A stretch of DNA of 64,000 bases from Paramarasmius palmivorus. Taxonomy: Eukaryota; Basidiomycota; Agaricomycetes; Agaricales; Marasmiaceae. The first letter of the stretch is position 1, and the number at the start of each line of letters is the position of its first letter. Where the stretch lies: NCBI GenBank assembly GCA_037176845.1, contig JAYKXP010000043.1, forward strand, positions 310,001 through 374,000, in the 5' to 3' direction. The notes below the pieces were generated by a model. It saw nothing but the letters and a program-made list of their open reading frames with translations. It was not told the origin of the DNA and did no database searches. A program made the position numbers and the translations under genes. Below are positions 11,404 to 23,735 of this stretch, in pieces.

Positions 11404-13231
11404 GGTGGTGGGGGTGAGGGTTGAATGTATCGAAGGATTTCTCTTCAAAGGCCCTGAGAGTTGTCTGAGCCCCAAAAAATCGGAGAATACAAGGTCACGC
11501 TCATGAGGAGCTGCTTGACACTGACAGACAGAGACGCAGAAGCCTTGATCAGGAGAATGAACTCGGAGAAAGGCTCGAGAGGTAAGAATGAGTAATAGCA
11601 GTGGGAGCCTGGAGATTCAAACACTGGACAGCGCGTTGCATTTGCCAACACGTCTAGTCGCCAGTAGCATTGCATTTCCGCGTAGATAATAAGTGGACTC
11701 GTCAAATAACATTCTACTAGCAGTTTGACGCTTCCGACGAATTATCCAGGCACTTGAAGGGCGATAGTGAGCTGAAGAAGAAAAGAAGACGAAGAACGCT
11801 CGACTCGTTTTGGGTTTTGCTAAGTAGATATTTTCCTACTGTACAAAATAATTACATTTATTGCCAGGTCAATGACGTCGTAGACGGTGATGACCTGTCA
11901 GATTCGCCGGTATCTCTTATCGACTCACGACGCATTCACTCTGGACTCATGTTGAGGCACTATCAGTCCGGCTTTGACTGTAAGCTATTTTTTTTTGAAT
12001 CTATCGGACTCCTGAATATGAGTCTACGCAAAGCATGGCCCAACATGTCTCAGCTCCTTCGTTAAGTCGGATGCAGAACTGCTCTATTGAATAACTGATT
12101 CGGTAGTCTTCAAGAAAGTCTCTACAGAGACAGGAAGGCCCTTCGAGAAGGATATTCGCCGTGGTATATGTAATTATACCTCTTTCATGGAAATCGTCTC
12201 TAAATTACCAGGAACTATCAGTATGATGGTTGGAATGGCCCTGGATTTAATTTATGGACCGACAACATCGTTGCCAGTGGCCCGTTGCATGGAACGACCT
12301 GGAAGAGGCACAAGATGATCACTAATCTGGCATCCAATGAGGTGCGGTCTACGACAGTGACCTACTATTCTCTCAGGAAATTCTCCGGGGCAACTATATG
12401 GCAAGAACCCATACGGGTCGTAATTGAATGGACGAAAGCACTCACTGACTGTCACGGTGCGACCAATGGATCCTGGAACTAGTCTGGAATGGGTCGGCGT
12501 TAACCTCCGACAGGAACGAGTTCGTGTAGTAGGAAGAGCAGTAGACGCTGGTAGACGGTAGAGTTAGTAAGAATCTAAGATAAGGATAAGGTGACACTAC
12601 GTACCTGAGATCAATTGCTGTCATGGCAATGTACTCCAGCGTCACTGTCCTTGATCCTGTTCTGAGGTCTTCAAATCAGCATTAAATCTACGAGGAAAGA
12701 GTCGGAAATACCAAGAGAAGGACAAAGTGCCCAGCTGGGCAGAGGGTTGGCGGGGAAGATGGTGGTTGGGAAGAAAGAAGGTGAGTGCCAAGTCAGACTA
12801 CGACAGGTTGCTGTAATGACGTGCACGGACCAGCTTTAACTCGAACTAAATCGTTCGGTAGCAATCAAGTGAGCGCGCGAAGGCCTTCCACTGCAAGAAA
12901 ATTGTCAGATGCCATCAGAATGACACCGGCCCTCACAGAAATCGTCGGAATTCCTCAGCATACATCGGATATTGCTAGTACTAGAACCTCGTACTCACCT
13001 GGACTTTTTCAGCCCCACTTTTCGGCAGTGGTCTTTGAAGCTTGAAGCTGAATTCTCCACGAATCACGAAGCATGAATCACGCTGTCCGTGTTCAATCCG
13101 ACGTACAGCTAGGCTTGTCCGTATGATGGGGTTCCTTAGAGGTGCGCCTCGGGGTTTGAAAAATGACATGCCGGATGGAAGCCGGGATCATGTGATGCAC
13201 TTCAGCGCGCGAGTGTCGCGTCAATGTTTGT
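11404..13231. other. No supported gene
   Basis: About 1.8 kb without a supportable model. Open frames at 11754-12065 and 12785-13045 on the plus strand are unconserved-looking and Arg/Ser-rich, with no consistent intron or domain. The stretch probably includes the promoter of the minus-strand gene starting at 11403. Confidence 0.45.
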
Positions 13232-15364
13232 TTAACGCACTACACTTTTGATGGCAAGCTGTTTGATGAGGTTGATAATAACGTCGCTGACCCCACCAAC
13301 TTTCGACTCGTCGATATCTGAAGTACGCATGGTATGAACCTCAGATTTCCGGAGACGTAGGCGGCGCTTGCTATACTTCTCCCGGAAAAGATTTTCGACC
13401 TGAGGACTGAATTTTCGCAAGGAAGGGATATGTTTTGCCCACACGCGAAGCGCCGTTGCAGCTCCTATATTTTCTACATGTCTCCAGTCGATGTCTGCTT
13501 GTAGTGTCTTCATTGTAATTGTAGACCGCTTGTTCTCAGGCTTCTGCATGTGATCTGCAAGGTGCTGGAAGTTAAGAACCCCCGGCGGCACGTCTTCCAG
13601 TCGTACTAGAGTAGCTGCCGTCCCACTTTTCAACTCGTCACTCTGTCCGAGCTTAAGTTGCCATGCTCGCTTCATTTTATTGACGTTGTCGAGAAGGAGC
13701 TGAAAATTAGGCTCGGCATTTTTGAGTATAGACCCGAATGATATCAGCCGTTCACTTGACTCTTCAGCAAGTGTTTCAAGGACGGTCTGTGTGGCGGAGT
13801 ACGATATCGAGAGTCCTATGCGACCGAGCAGCGCGTAGACGTCTCGATTGACGTTACACGTAAATAGAAAGACGCCGATGAGAGTGGGGAAGATGATCGC
13901 CCATCTATAACGAAGTTGGAGAAGGATTAATATGACTACTGTGACGCCCTAGAATGATAACAAGTGAATTTCAATTAACAAAAGCAACACATTAAGTGAA
14001 AATCACTTACAAGCCACGGATCTCTTCGCATGCTGTGAGACTTTGCAGCTTCCGGAGATGATGAGTTGTTGAGCGGCGATGTTTCCTCCGAATCAGGTGT
14101 ACCGGCACTGGCGGAAGTACTGTTGACAAACGCGTGAATATCCTCCTGATCTTCGTCCGAGGGTAAAGGTGTAGCTGAGGGTGATGAACTAGGAATCGGT
14201 GCAATACAATGTTTTTTGGCGTTGTCGGATAGTGCGGCTGTTGTAAGGAGTGAATAGAGAGCGGGAGCAGTCTCTAAAATGTGTTGCCGGGCAGTACCCA
14301 AATCAAATCTAGTGATTAGGTCCCAGCTGACGTGTGCCTTCGGGGATCGAATGAAATAGTCAAATGAGGCCAGCTTGTCCATCTCTTTATCGACACGCTC
14401 GATTGTACGTTGTAAAGCCCAGTCTGATAGTTTATGCTGCGTGGTTTGGGCATCTGACATATTGACTGTTGTCGAAGGCTGTGATTGATTCGGCGGATCG
14501 ATGTAGATGGGAAGGTGAAGGTGACCTTCGGAAAGGGGAATAACATGTTCCTTATACATCCTGGCTTTCGGATGATTGAAAATGGCGTCCACTAAGCCAA
14601 CAGGCTGTTCCCGAGTGTCGATGTTATCACTCCGTAGAAAATATGCCATGGCTTTTGCTACCGTCTCGTGTTTGAAGTGCCCCCGAGCTACTAGGGCACG
14701 CTCGGCGCCTCCGACTGTCTCGAATCCTAACTGCCGAATGCAACGAATGTATATGAGGAGACGATCGTCTTCATCAAAATCTGATGGCCATTGAAATCGG
14801 GCGCGAGATTCCCTTAAGTGCGCAATGCACTTTGGAAGCGGAACAGCTCCCCAAAAGAGACCCCGCGAGAATTCAGCTTCCAAACGCGATGTGGCTTGCA
14901 GGAACTGATGTACCTCTTGTTGTTCCCTAACTGAAAGTTTGGAGAAATCAACTTTACTCAGAATTGGGGGCTGCTGATGTGGTACGGCGGCATGCAGATT
15001 GATGGGATGTGGATAATAGTAAGGTATTCCGACACTAGGAACTGGAGAGTAGCCAACTGGATTCAAATGACTTATTTTAGTCCTTGATCCAAAGCGTATA
15101 TCAAAGGCCGGAAGGCTTACTATGTCCATGTACCGGTGTATTAATTGGTGGAACCGAAGTTGGTACTCTCGGCGAGAATGACATGGGAAAACTGGGTGCA
15201 TAACCCAATGTGACATTTGAATGTTGAGCTAAAGATTCCGGGCGAGATGGTGTGGCAGAAAAATTGCACGAAGAGCTATGATTGTCGTCATCAGAAGAAA
15301 GATCTTCCGAGTTTTCGGGGGCTTCAGGCGGGGCATGAGAGGCATTTGAACCAATATCATCCAT
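13232..15364 (-). CDS. DUF6589-like protein, probably C-terminally short
   Basis: Three exons (15121-15364, 14011-15056, 13232-13948) give 668 residues, start MDDIGSNAS. Residues 1-110 are Ser/Pro-rich. The middle (about 110-350) is a helical region of unknown function ending in acidic Ser-rich linker sequence. The last 230 residues resemble the basidiomycete DUF6589 domain: a hydrophobic segment (GVTVVILILL), LLDNVNKMKRAWQLKLGQ, SGTAATLVRLEDVPPGVLN, LQADIDWRHVENIG and FREKYSKRRLRLRKSEVHTM. DUF6589 domains normally continue well past this point, but here the frame ends at VINLIKQLAIKSVVR, so the domain looks truncated. The role of DUF6589 is not known; it is patchily expanded in mushrooms and often near mobile elements. 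Confidence 0.6.
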
Positions 15365-15684
15365 TGATCAAATAAATAGATTGATATCACGAGTCGTTGA
15401 GTGGAAGAAGTGGAAGAAGACGCACAGAATGAAGGTGGTATCGATTATGGACAAGGGCGCTTATTCGTTTGAAAGTATCGATGGTTAATGCCGGATCGGC
15501 AACGTCAAATTTTCAAAGTCCGAGGCGCACCCCCAACGGACCGGGACATACGGACAAGACTCTATCTACAGTGAATACCTGGAGCGTGGATAGAGTCGCG
15601 TTTCAAGACTACGTACAGCTGCTGCACCAGAATGGGGTTTGCTCTTGCCTCGGCGAAAACACAACGTTTTTTGGATCTGATATA
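15365..15684. other. No supported gene
   Basis: Upstream region of the minus-strand DUF6589-like gene. I see no second gene and no clear TATA box. Confidence 0.4.
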
Positions 15685-16310
15685 TTGGTATGTTCACCTT
15701 GTATTACTTGGCCGAGTGGTTGATAGTATTACCTCTCTATCTAGTTCGAACTCAGGCATTTTTCGGTTTAAAGCTCGTGAGCAGACTGCGACCTAGGGAG
15801 AAGACTTGGAGATGCATGTATATGTTTGACATAGGCCGTCGAGTCATTCGTTCTCGAGGTACCTTTTCAGATCAGTTTCGGCAGTCCGAGTCAACTGAGC
15901 TCTGCTGGTGTTGAAAAGGGGACCGATGCGAATTTCTCAAAGTCCAAACATGGTATGTTGACACCTTTCATGTTCCTTACGAGCCGAGTCATTGATACCT
16001 TTATCTCCAGCTTTGGGCGACAAATTCTCCAATGTAAAGCTCTTCTGCAGCCTGTTCTTGATTGTCGGACAAATCTCAATGCTGGCGCGGTGGCTAGGCC
16101 TCAGGCTTCGTCGTGACTATGGGTCTGATGTTGGAAGGAGGATCGACACAGTGGTCTTTGGATGCGATATTGGTATGTTCTCCTTCTTTCATGTTTCTCA
16201 GCCGATTCATTGGTAGTATTGCCTCCAGCTTTGCTAGTGCGAATCCAGATACTCTTCGGCTCAAAGCTTGAAGGTTCGCAGGCTGCGACCTAGGGAGAAG
16301 GCTTGGAGAT
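15685..16310. repeat. Three diverged direct repeats, about 220-260 bp period
   Basis: Units begin at about 15688, 15952 and 16171 with GGTATGTT. Each then has a pyrimidine-rich stretch, a GCCGAnTCATTG-like block and a CTCTTCGGcTcAAAGC-like block. Units 1 and 3 also share CTGCGACCTAGGGAGAAG almost exactly (about 15788 and 16283). The repeated GGTATGTT and later CTnTnTCcAG resemble splice donors and acceptors, so these may be decayed copies of an exon-intron module. Confidence 0.6.
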
Positions 16311-18792
16311 AAATGTACTGTCTCCTTCGTTCTTGGTACTCACCGGGATTCTCAGCCAGTTTTATTGACAAGCTAACACCTTCGTCGGAACGCCCACAAA
16401 GGACTCAGAGGATAGTGAGCGCGATTTCATTCCTCTCTTTTTGTTATTACTGACTTCGAGCTTTTAGGTAACGAGATCGGCTCATAAATTAGGCCTGTCA
16501 AAGGCGTTGTACAGACAATGCAAGAAGAAAAAGTACAACTCAATAAATACTAGCCATCTTTCATCATTTTGATTTCCCGTGTCCGAAACCTTGAACATAA
16601 AGTTCTATACTCCGGCATAATCACGCCCTGCTCGCGGTAGTTTCGGGGGAGGCTTCGTGTTTCTGTGCCTCGATATCGTCGCTTTCATTTGTGGATCCTT
16701 GCTCAGGTTGAATGTCCACGGTATGCACTTCAGAGCGCTCGACGGTACTAGTGGCTGCCGCAGCTTCAGGTGGCTCCCCGAAACGTAGAGTAGAGAGCAT
16801 CTGGGAGTCAGGAACGGCACTACGTGATAAGCCAAGACTGGTACACAGGTTAATGAGTGTTGGTGCGATACCCTCATATACGGGTGTGAGTCAGCAATTC
16901 ATTGTCACAGTACTTGTAGCACATACGACCACAGGTATATAAGCGGAGATAGGGGTGACAGAGTTCAGCTGCCAACAGTTGTGATTGGACTATTGGAATG
17001 GGAAAGAGATGGAAATGAGTCATCATCGCGGAAAGCTGCAGCATTCATCCTGTGTATCGCGTCTTATTGTGTCGAGCTGATACATGATCGGCTCCGACGA
17101 GAAGTATCATGAGCTCGAAAGAGAAAAAGCTACAAATAGTCTTTGTGTGAATTCTCATGAGGAATGTCATAGGTCCTAGAACAGCTCTTCGTCAACTATC
17201 GAGATGTTCTATCATACTTATGTTGGCGGTAACTTACATGCTTGCCGCCCCAATGCCAAACGACAGCATCCTACAATCCCATCCCAATGTGTTCTCTCCA
17301 TAAACGGTGTCGGCGAATGACTCTAAGGAACACCTCTACAGCTTGTTTGAGGTACGTATAGATGAACTTGATCCATCGTTCAGATTGTTGTACGACAATG
17401 GTGATGGGATAGAATCATCTAAAATCGCAGCTACACGTTCATTGAAGTGACGAAAAACTGTCCGATGACTCCAGAATATATCAGCAACTGTATGATGAAC
17501 ATCACATACATCGCTACTAACAGGGTTCGTTTTCCGCGCTACCGGCCCATCAAACCTTCAGACAACTTTCTTTGAGCCCAGGTGCCCTGTTCCCAACAAT
17601 TGGTGCTTGAATACCATTGGTGCCAGTACCCGTACTAGACGTGCAGTATCTAAGGCAAAGACCTAGAGAAACCGATGTGAATCGACGTAATGGATCATAC
17701 GAGGAAACAGAAGTATTCATCGTGTTGTCATCGGCCAGACAAGGAGCTTTCTTGTTCGGAACGGCAGTGATAGATCAATGACTTTTGTATCTAGGTGAGG
17801 TTCAAGTTGAGTGACAGAACGAAGAGATAAAGGTGTTAAGATAGTGCACCCGAGTTCCTGTCTCTGTGAATATGCTTCTGTTCTAGCTTCTGTTCTAGTC
17901 TTCATCCAAGATACCTCAAGGCCACAAATAGGTGTTCCCTAGACTTCAAGTTTCGTTGTTTCATTCCGGTCTATGATATAGCCTTTTTTCGCCAATGAGC
18001 TGGGATAATAAAATGAACGTGTATGATGACTGACGCATGAGCGACGACGACGACAGTTTCAAGGACTCCAAACGACATACCTCGCGGGTCGGGTTGATGG
18101 AGGTATGAAGGAAAGTGTCACTCTGGGCACTTGTTTGTCGTGTCACCCGTAAAGAGCGACGGCGCGGGAACGGGGAGCCGAACTGACCGTAAGAACTTTC
18201 AAGTAACTTATCCACCTCTCTATTTCGACACATCGACACATCATTCGGAGGATTCAAAGAAATGTCACAACATGATTCGAGACTCGATGTACGCGTTGGT
18301 AGAATACGGACCTAATGTTGAGCTTTTTGACCTCAACAAAGGTTTCCCGAACCAAATTGAAGTTACCGAATACCACCGGGTGACATGGTGAATTGCCATG
18401 CATGGGCTCTCTCCGCGACCAGCATTGAATTCCATAGGTATTCATACAACCAACACAAGCGCATCGACGAATACATGTACAGCTTGTGTACAGTGTTGAT
18501 GAATAAATAGCAAAATCCCGCAAACTGGTCCAAATCCCGGCACTCCTACACTTTGCTTTTTCAGAGAGTATTGCGCCAGTGAAATCCATAGACGGTCCTT
18601 TGATGGGCGTTCGTTAACGGGAGTTGATGGATTCATGTAGCTTGCTTGCACGGACTTGCACGCGCAGGTATTGATCAGAGTGAAAACATCAGAGTTGTAC
18701 CGTGCATGAGCTTCCTTGAACTTGAACCAAACATTATGCATTAGCCGCTGCTAGGATTCGTATATATCATTGGGTACGCACCTGTTAACCAC
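16311..18792. other. No supported gene
   Basis: About 2.5 kb with only short overlapping open frames. None has a family signature, signal peptide or coherent splice pattern. Confidence 0.4.
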
Positions 18793-19293
18793 TCAGTTCT
18801 GAGTTTCGGCATCCTCCAAACATTGTCTGATTCGCCTACGAAGTGTCCATGCCATCGATCTCCGAAACACCAAGGTGTGAGCGATGATAGTAGGAGCTTT
18901 GAGATCAAAGTGCCGTTCTGCGTGAACGAGGTTACTTGCGTTTGAACGGAGGTGATTCCGTAAGTATTTCGTTCTGGTCATCATGGGCAGTATATTTACT
19001 ATTCGGTATAATCGACGAGGCCATGATCTGACAGGTTCCCCGGCTGCCGAATAGTAAAAGTATTGCTTGAACTTTGAAAATGAGTCGCCGCTAGAGTTGT
19101 GAGAGAAGGATGCCCATACCTTGTTTATTCCATGTAGTTTGGCATTCCCTACATTATACTGACGTCTCAGCGCAAGGCATGGAGGAAATGGTTGGTATGA
19201 GTCAGGCTCGAGCTCAAAGCGAACACGAAGCGTCGTAGCGAGATGAGGCTGTGCTTTTTTTCGTGGGAGAAATACCTGAATAGATGGCTTCAC
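18793..19293 (-). CDS. Unrecognised open frame, 166 codons
   Basis: A single uninterrupted minus-strand frame starting MKPSIQVFLPRKK. It is rich in Arg, Ser and aromatic residues, has no clear domain, no signal peptide and no membrane segment. It stands alone in a 5-kb stretch without other genes, so it may be chance or the remains of a gene. The length is unusual for noise at this base composition but not decisive. Confidence 0.2.
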   Translation of the reverse strand: MKPSIQVFLPRKKAQPHLATTLRVRFELEPDSYQPFPPCLALRRQYNVGNAKLHGINKVWASFSHNSSGDSFSKFKQYFYYSAAGEPVRSWPRRLYRIVNILPMMTRTKYLRNHLRSNASNLVHAERHFDLKAPTIIAHTLVFRRSMAWTLRRRIRQCLEDAETQN

Positions 19294-20620
19294 CTGGGCT
19301 CACCATAAAGAACGAGTCTCATTAACATTCGAACTCGTAACTTGGGGTACGTCCCTGCTCGTCAGTTTAGCATCTAAAATAACATCAGGACACTGTTCAA
19401 GTTCGGATTGCAGGTAATCACCCTTGTCTTTGCATACGCCGCTTTTGGAAAACCCGATGCTTGGAAGACCTCAAGATAATCGCAACGACCTCTCGTACGT
19501 ACTCATATCGGCATCTCGCGGCCCGGGGGTTTGCCTTGCTCGATGCTTTCGTCAAAGCGAACATGGATTTCGAGAGCGAGAATGACATATCGGTTAATGG
19601 AGTAAGGAGCTACTCAGAAACATGTTTGTTAGTTGGCCCTTTAGTCCCACAAAATTGCTCGTACTGGTCTAACAGCACTTGATGCATGCTCAAGGCAATG
19701 GTGAGTATGCTGCACTCCCGCCGCGTATGAACCAGAACCTCAGGCATTTCCCATTGATTCCCCAGCTGCAAGGCTCGGTTGTGTTCTTCCTGTGCAGCGT
19801 TCCAAATGCTCCGGGGCGAAGTACAAAGTCGAGCCATACTCAATCGTTGTACCGAGATTGTACTAGATTTTGCGGCTTTATATATGAATCGTACGCCTTC
19901 GATACAACAGCACCATTTGTACTATTGACACTGCTTGTAGCACTCTATTGGGGTGCTGACGCAGAAGAATCAACCCTGGTAGGTTTATCAACACATCGAC
20001 GTATCATGTACACTTTCGCAGCCTTTTTTTCCACCTGAACTTGTACTGATACTTCTTCGCTAACTATTCGTAGATTACTCATCAGGCCCACGCAGTTGCA
20101 TAATGCATTGGACAACGATTCGGGATGACGGAGTCCGTGTGGATTTTGGCGTCGATTGCGAGGAAGTCTCATGTGGCAATCCCAGAAGATCTGCCTGATG
20201 TGCAGAGGAAGGTTTTGTTGAGACTGCGGATATCCTAGTCAGTCCACGGGTAAAGTTACCTCACCGAGATTAATATTGATGTTCTTCTGTTGTTACTATT
20301 TCTGGCCAATTTCTGACTTGGGTTTGTAGTTTATCGTTACAGTTCTCTTTTCTTGAGCTGCTGGGAGATGCTTATCATGACCAGAAATCCCTTCAAACAG
20401 CGCTGTATTCTTTACAACCAATATACCGACAAATACAAAACGAACATGCTAACAAGTCCATATGCGATGTGCAAGAGTCTGTCTGTGAGTCCATATCCAT
20501 CAATTCATAGTCCATGCTGTTGGTGGAGCTTCAAGGTCATGTCCCTTCTTTCATGAATCCCGTGTCTACGGCAACTGTCAGCTGAGAGAGCTTAGTGCCA
20601 ATAACCTTCTCTCACCTCGT
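19294..20620. other. No supported gene
   Basis: Open frames on the plus strand (19461-19682, 19679-20038) are short and show no known motif or splice pattern. Nothing else is visible. Confidence 0.4.
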
Positions 20621-21028
20621 TTAAAGCCCACATGCCGAGGCATTAACCTGAGTTGCTTGAACGTCAATGTTACCGAGGGCAACAGCTTGGCCATTTGTCA
20701 ATTCATCCATAGCCTGCTGGGCGACATTGAACCCGTTCCCAGCAACGTCCATACCCAAAATGTTGATACTGTTCCCGTTCCAGGTAACTTGCCAGCACGA
20801 TCCGCAATGTGGGCTGTTCCAGCCGGTGATGGCGTCGACCGCGCCAATACGGGGGAAGTTGGGGAGCGAACCGAAAGTGCTGAAGCCTTTAGTGAGGAGG
20901 CCATTTTCACCATCGGAACAGGCAGTGTTTGCTAAGGATCCCGAACCGTTATCGTAGGCCGTGTCGTATTGCAACTGAACGGCAGAAGCAGAGGTGGCGA
21001 GGAGAGCGACGGCAGTGGCGAACTTCAT
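20621..21028 (-). CDS. Cerato-platanin family protein (copy 1)
   Basis: One exon, 135 residues, start MKFATAVALL at 21028. An N-terminal signal peptide ends near TSASA. The mature part shows the cerato-platanin layout: QLQYDTAYDN, ACSDGENGLLTKGF, an IGAVDAITGWNSPHCGSCW block with the paired Cys, GMDVAGNGFNVAQQAMDELT, and a C-terminal Cys (ASACGL). Cerato-platanins are small secreted beta-barrel proteins of the fungal wall and surroundings that bind chitin oligomers, loosen polysaccharides, and in plant-associated fungi elicit plant defence. This copy has no intron, while its closest relative here (50544-51008) has one after the first conserved Cys. A TATA-like element lies about 95 bp upstream. 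Confidence 0.93.
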   Translation of the reverse strand: MKFATAVALLATSASAVQLQYDTAYDNGSGSLANTACSDGENGLLTKGFSTFGSLPNFPRIGAVDAITGWNSPHCGSCWQVTWNGNSINILGMDVAGNGFNVAQQAMDELTNGQAVALGNIDVQATQVNASACGL

Positions 21029-21121
21029 GACGATGAGAGTGTGAGGGCGGCGCGACAAGAGCAAGTCGTGAACAATGAGCTGAGACGGGAAAGCTGAGGG
21101 TTACCAGACAATTTTGTGGGG

Positions 21122-21129
21122 TTTATATA
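21122..21129 (-). promoter_or_regulatory. TATA-like element of cerato-platanin copy 1
   Basis: Reads TATATAAA on the minus strand, about 95 bp upstream of the start at 21028. The same spacing recurs at the other secreted-protein genes in the window. Confidence 0.5.
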
Positions 21130-23387
21130 CCTGGAAAAGGGACGCGTAAGTGTGGGTTCATGTGGTTTCATGAAGGACAAGTTTCACCGTCACATTAATT
21201 TTAGCGGCGAATGGAAGATCATACTTGTGACACTGGATTTCTCCGGTCGTGGTGCTGAGACGACGCTGACTGTGCATTTCGACGTCATGAAGGCTGGCGG
21301 AACATCCAAATTCTTGACCCCAAGTCGTGGCATTTGTTGGCATTACGTTGATGTTGTTAGGGTTGAGATTTTGAGCCTTGAAGGCAGGATCATGGTTATA
21401 TTTCCGTTGTGTACCTGGCATAGCAAGACTTTTGTAAAGTTGGAATCGCTGTACGCCCACGCCCTAGCGCTAACAGTGTGTAGTGGAGTGCCAAGCAGGT
21501 GGATGGAGTTTGCGAAGGATCTCGTTTATAGGTCGCGAGCCGATAGCACCGACGGCAGCCTTCGGGTAACAGGCGGGCGCTGTCAAATTGAAACGTGAGC
21601 TCACAGCCAGCGTGAAGACCATCGTACATACGGATATTTGTACAACCCTGTAAAAGCTCACAGAAAGCGTGTTGCAGGTATATTGGCATGAAGCCTGCTA
21701 CTTTAGGGCCGCGATCAGTCGGGGGGATATATATCATTGCGTTATTCAGCTGCTCACCGCTTGAAACCCGTACTCCTCGAACATTCGTAGTGTTGGTGCA
21801 TGCGCGTGTTCGTCCGAGGTCTGTCCATTAATTCATTCACAACCCCAGGAGAGCCGCTCGCAGCAGTACGGCGGATCCAAGCAAGCTAAACTGGCATCTA
21901 CACGGGGCCTATGTGCATCGTTGTAAAATTCATAGCTTCGAGTCTTGAATCTCGAGACTTTCAAGTACAGAGAACTGAAAAATGTACGAACATCAGCGAA
22001 ACAAAAAATGGATCTGTGAGAATGGTGACTCACCTGAAGCACTATCTCTCAAGCTTCAAGTTAATCGATCTAGTAGGCGGCCCTTGAAGTTTGTGGTAGC
22101 AACTTGAGCTGATTGCGGTCATCAGGAAGAGAATGGAATGGCCGAATAGAACAGCCTGTTTCCAATATCCATAGATGCTTGAAATTTGCCAGGAGCTTGC
22201 TCATGGTGGACAAAGGCAAAGGAAACACATCCTCAAATGTCAGGCACCGGGAAGGAAACAAGTGTGTAGATGAGCGAAACCACTGTAGCGAAAACCAACA
22301 TATGGACGAGTCCGTACTAGCGAATGAGATGTTAGCCTTGCCTAACGAAGATGAAGGCAAATCACGCACCCAAGATTCCACACTGTACCAAATCAGTCCC
22401 CGAATCAGCGTTCCTGGTCTAGCAGCTATGCAACGAAATATTCATCTGCATCAACAAAGATAACCGACTGTCAGATAGAGAAATCCAAAACCGATGGCTA
22501 CATACCATGAGAACACGACGTCTCTCGAAACCAACAGTGACCGCTATGGACGACAAGCTCTATCCGAAAAGCTTGTCCTAAAGACGTGGCGTGAGGTTGC
22601 TACAGAGAGAATGGACGATCTCCTGCCCCTTGAGACTGGAGTTTTAGTGGGAAATGGCTGGAGTGATGAGGGTTTGGATGAGGGTTCCCCGCAGCCGAGC
22701 TCCACACGTCCGACGTCGTGCGTAAACGCATTTCTCCAGGTAGCTTGATTCCGTGGCGAGATTGTGGTCCCTACGCGTGAATGAGGAACAACGACGTGGT
22801 CGGCCCTGTTAGCGTTCAGGCTGGTCTCACAATGACATTGACTTGCTTATTTAATTTTCCTGCTTGCTCTTGACCATCTCTTCTCACAATCTCAGCACAT
22901 CCTGAACCGTCGTGAGCCATTGGAAACCAGCGGAATCCCGGCTCATTCCTGGGTACTTGAGCATGCAAGTAAGTAAAGGAGGGTTTCTCATTCCGACAGA
23001 TGCTCAATACTTGTTCCAGTGATGCTGGACAATATCGGGCGGTAATACTGTAAATCACAGAAACCGGGAATGTTCAGACCATGAAGAAAGACTATTTGAA
23101 GTCGTGGGCGATGGTGGGTGCGTCGCTTTCCCCGTTGTTGCTGCTACATGCTGATTTTCACGACAGGTCTGACACCCAGGAAAAATCGCGTTTTGTGACA
23201 CCAATGTTCTATTGAGATCAGAGGACATCAGCTCAGGAATATTCGGATGGTACAATCGGGTCGCCTGGTCGGTCCCCTTCGTGTCCTCTCACTTGCTTTC
23301 CACTCAATTAATAGCCATAGTTCAGACGCGAAAACGATCCATTCAAGATTGCACATCATTCTTTTACTCTTCTTCTGCGCTTTCTAT
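21130..23387. other. No supported gene
   Basis: About 2.2 kb. The frames at 21116-21598 (plus) and 21396-21737 (minus) overlap each other and show no domain. I checked the minus-strand frame for a second cerato-platanin and found none of the conserved blocks. Confidence 0.4.
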
Positions 23388-23735
23388 CTACTGGCCTCGA
23401 CAGGTCAAAGTTCCACTCTGGTCGACACAAACTATGCAGCAAGCCATGATCAGATAAACTCCCGGCCCAAAGAACGCGTATACGAACCTCCAGTTATTAC
23501 ATGAGAGCTGTCAGATGGTCCACTGTAGAACTTGCAGCTGCTACCAGCGGTGTGGTCACCGTTGTTGGGTGGGTTGCAAGCAGCGACTAGGGAAAAAAAA
23601 ACAGTAAGCCGAATGCCAAGCTTGGAAACAGAATGAAAGCTGACCTGGGTCAGTAGCAATCTGAGCAGCACCGAGAGCCTGGCCTGCGAAGAGGACAGCA
23701 GCGACGGAGATGATAGCAGTGACTTTAGAGAACAT
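23388..23735 (-). CDS. Small secreted Cys protein, 77 residues (mirror copy 1)
   Basis: Three exons (23645-23735, 23488-23586, 23388-23431; 91, 99 and 44 nt) give 77 residues starting MFSKVTAIIS. A signal peptide ends near GQALGA. The mature part, of about 55 residues, has four Cys (AACNPP, SSCKFY, GVCVDQ, LTCRGQ) and the motif CKFYSGPSDSSHV. I do not know the family by name; it resembles unnamed small secreted proteins of mushrooms and is too poor in Cys to be a hydrophobin. An almost identical gene with the same exon sizes lies 1 kb away on the opposite strand. A TATA-like element sits about 85 bp upstream. Confidence 0.85.

Noticed and set aside
21396..21737. Possible extra cerato-platanin fragment upstream of copy 1
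   Set aside because: None of the conserved blocks (GTCW, SDG, LTNGQA) is present on either strand.
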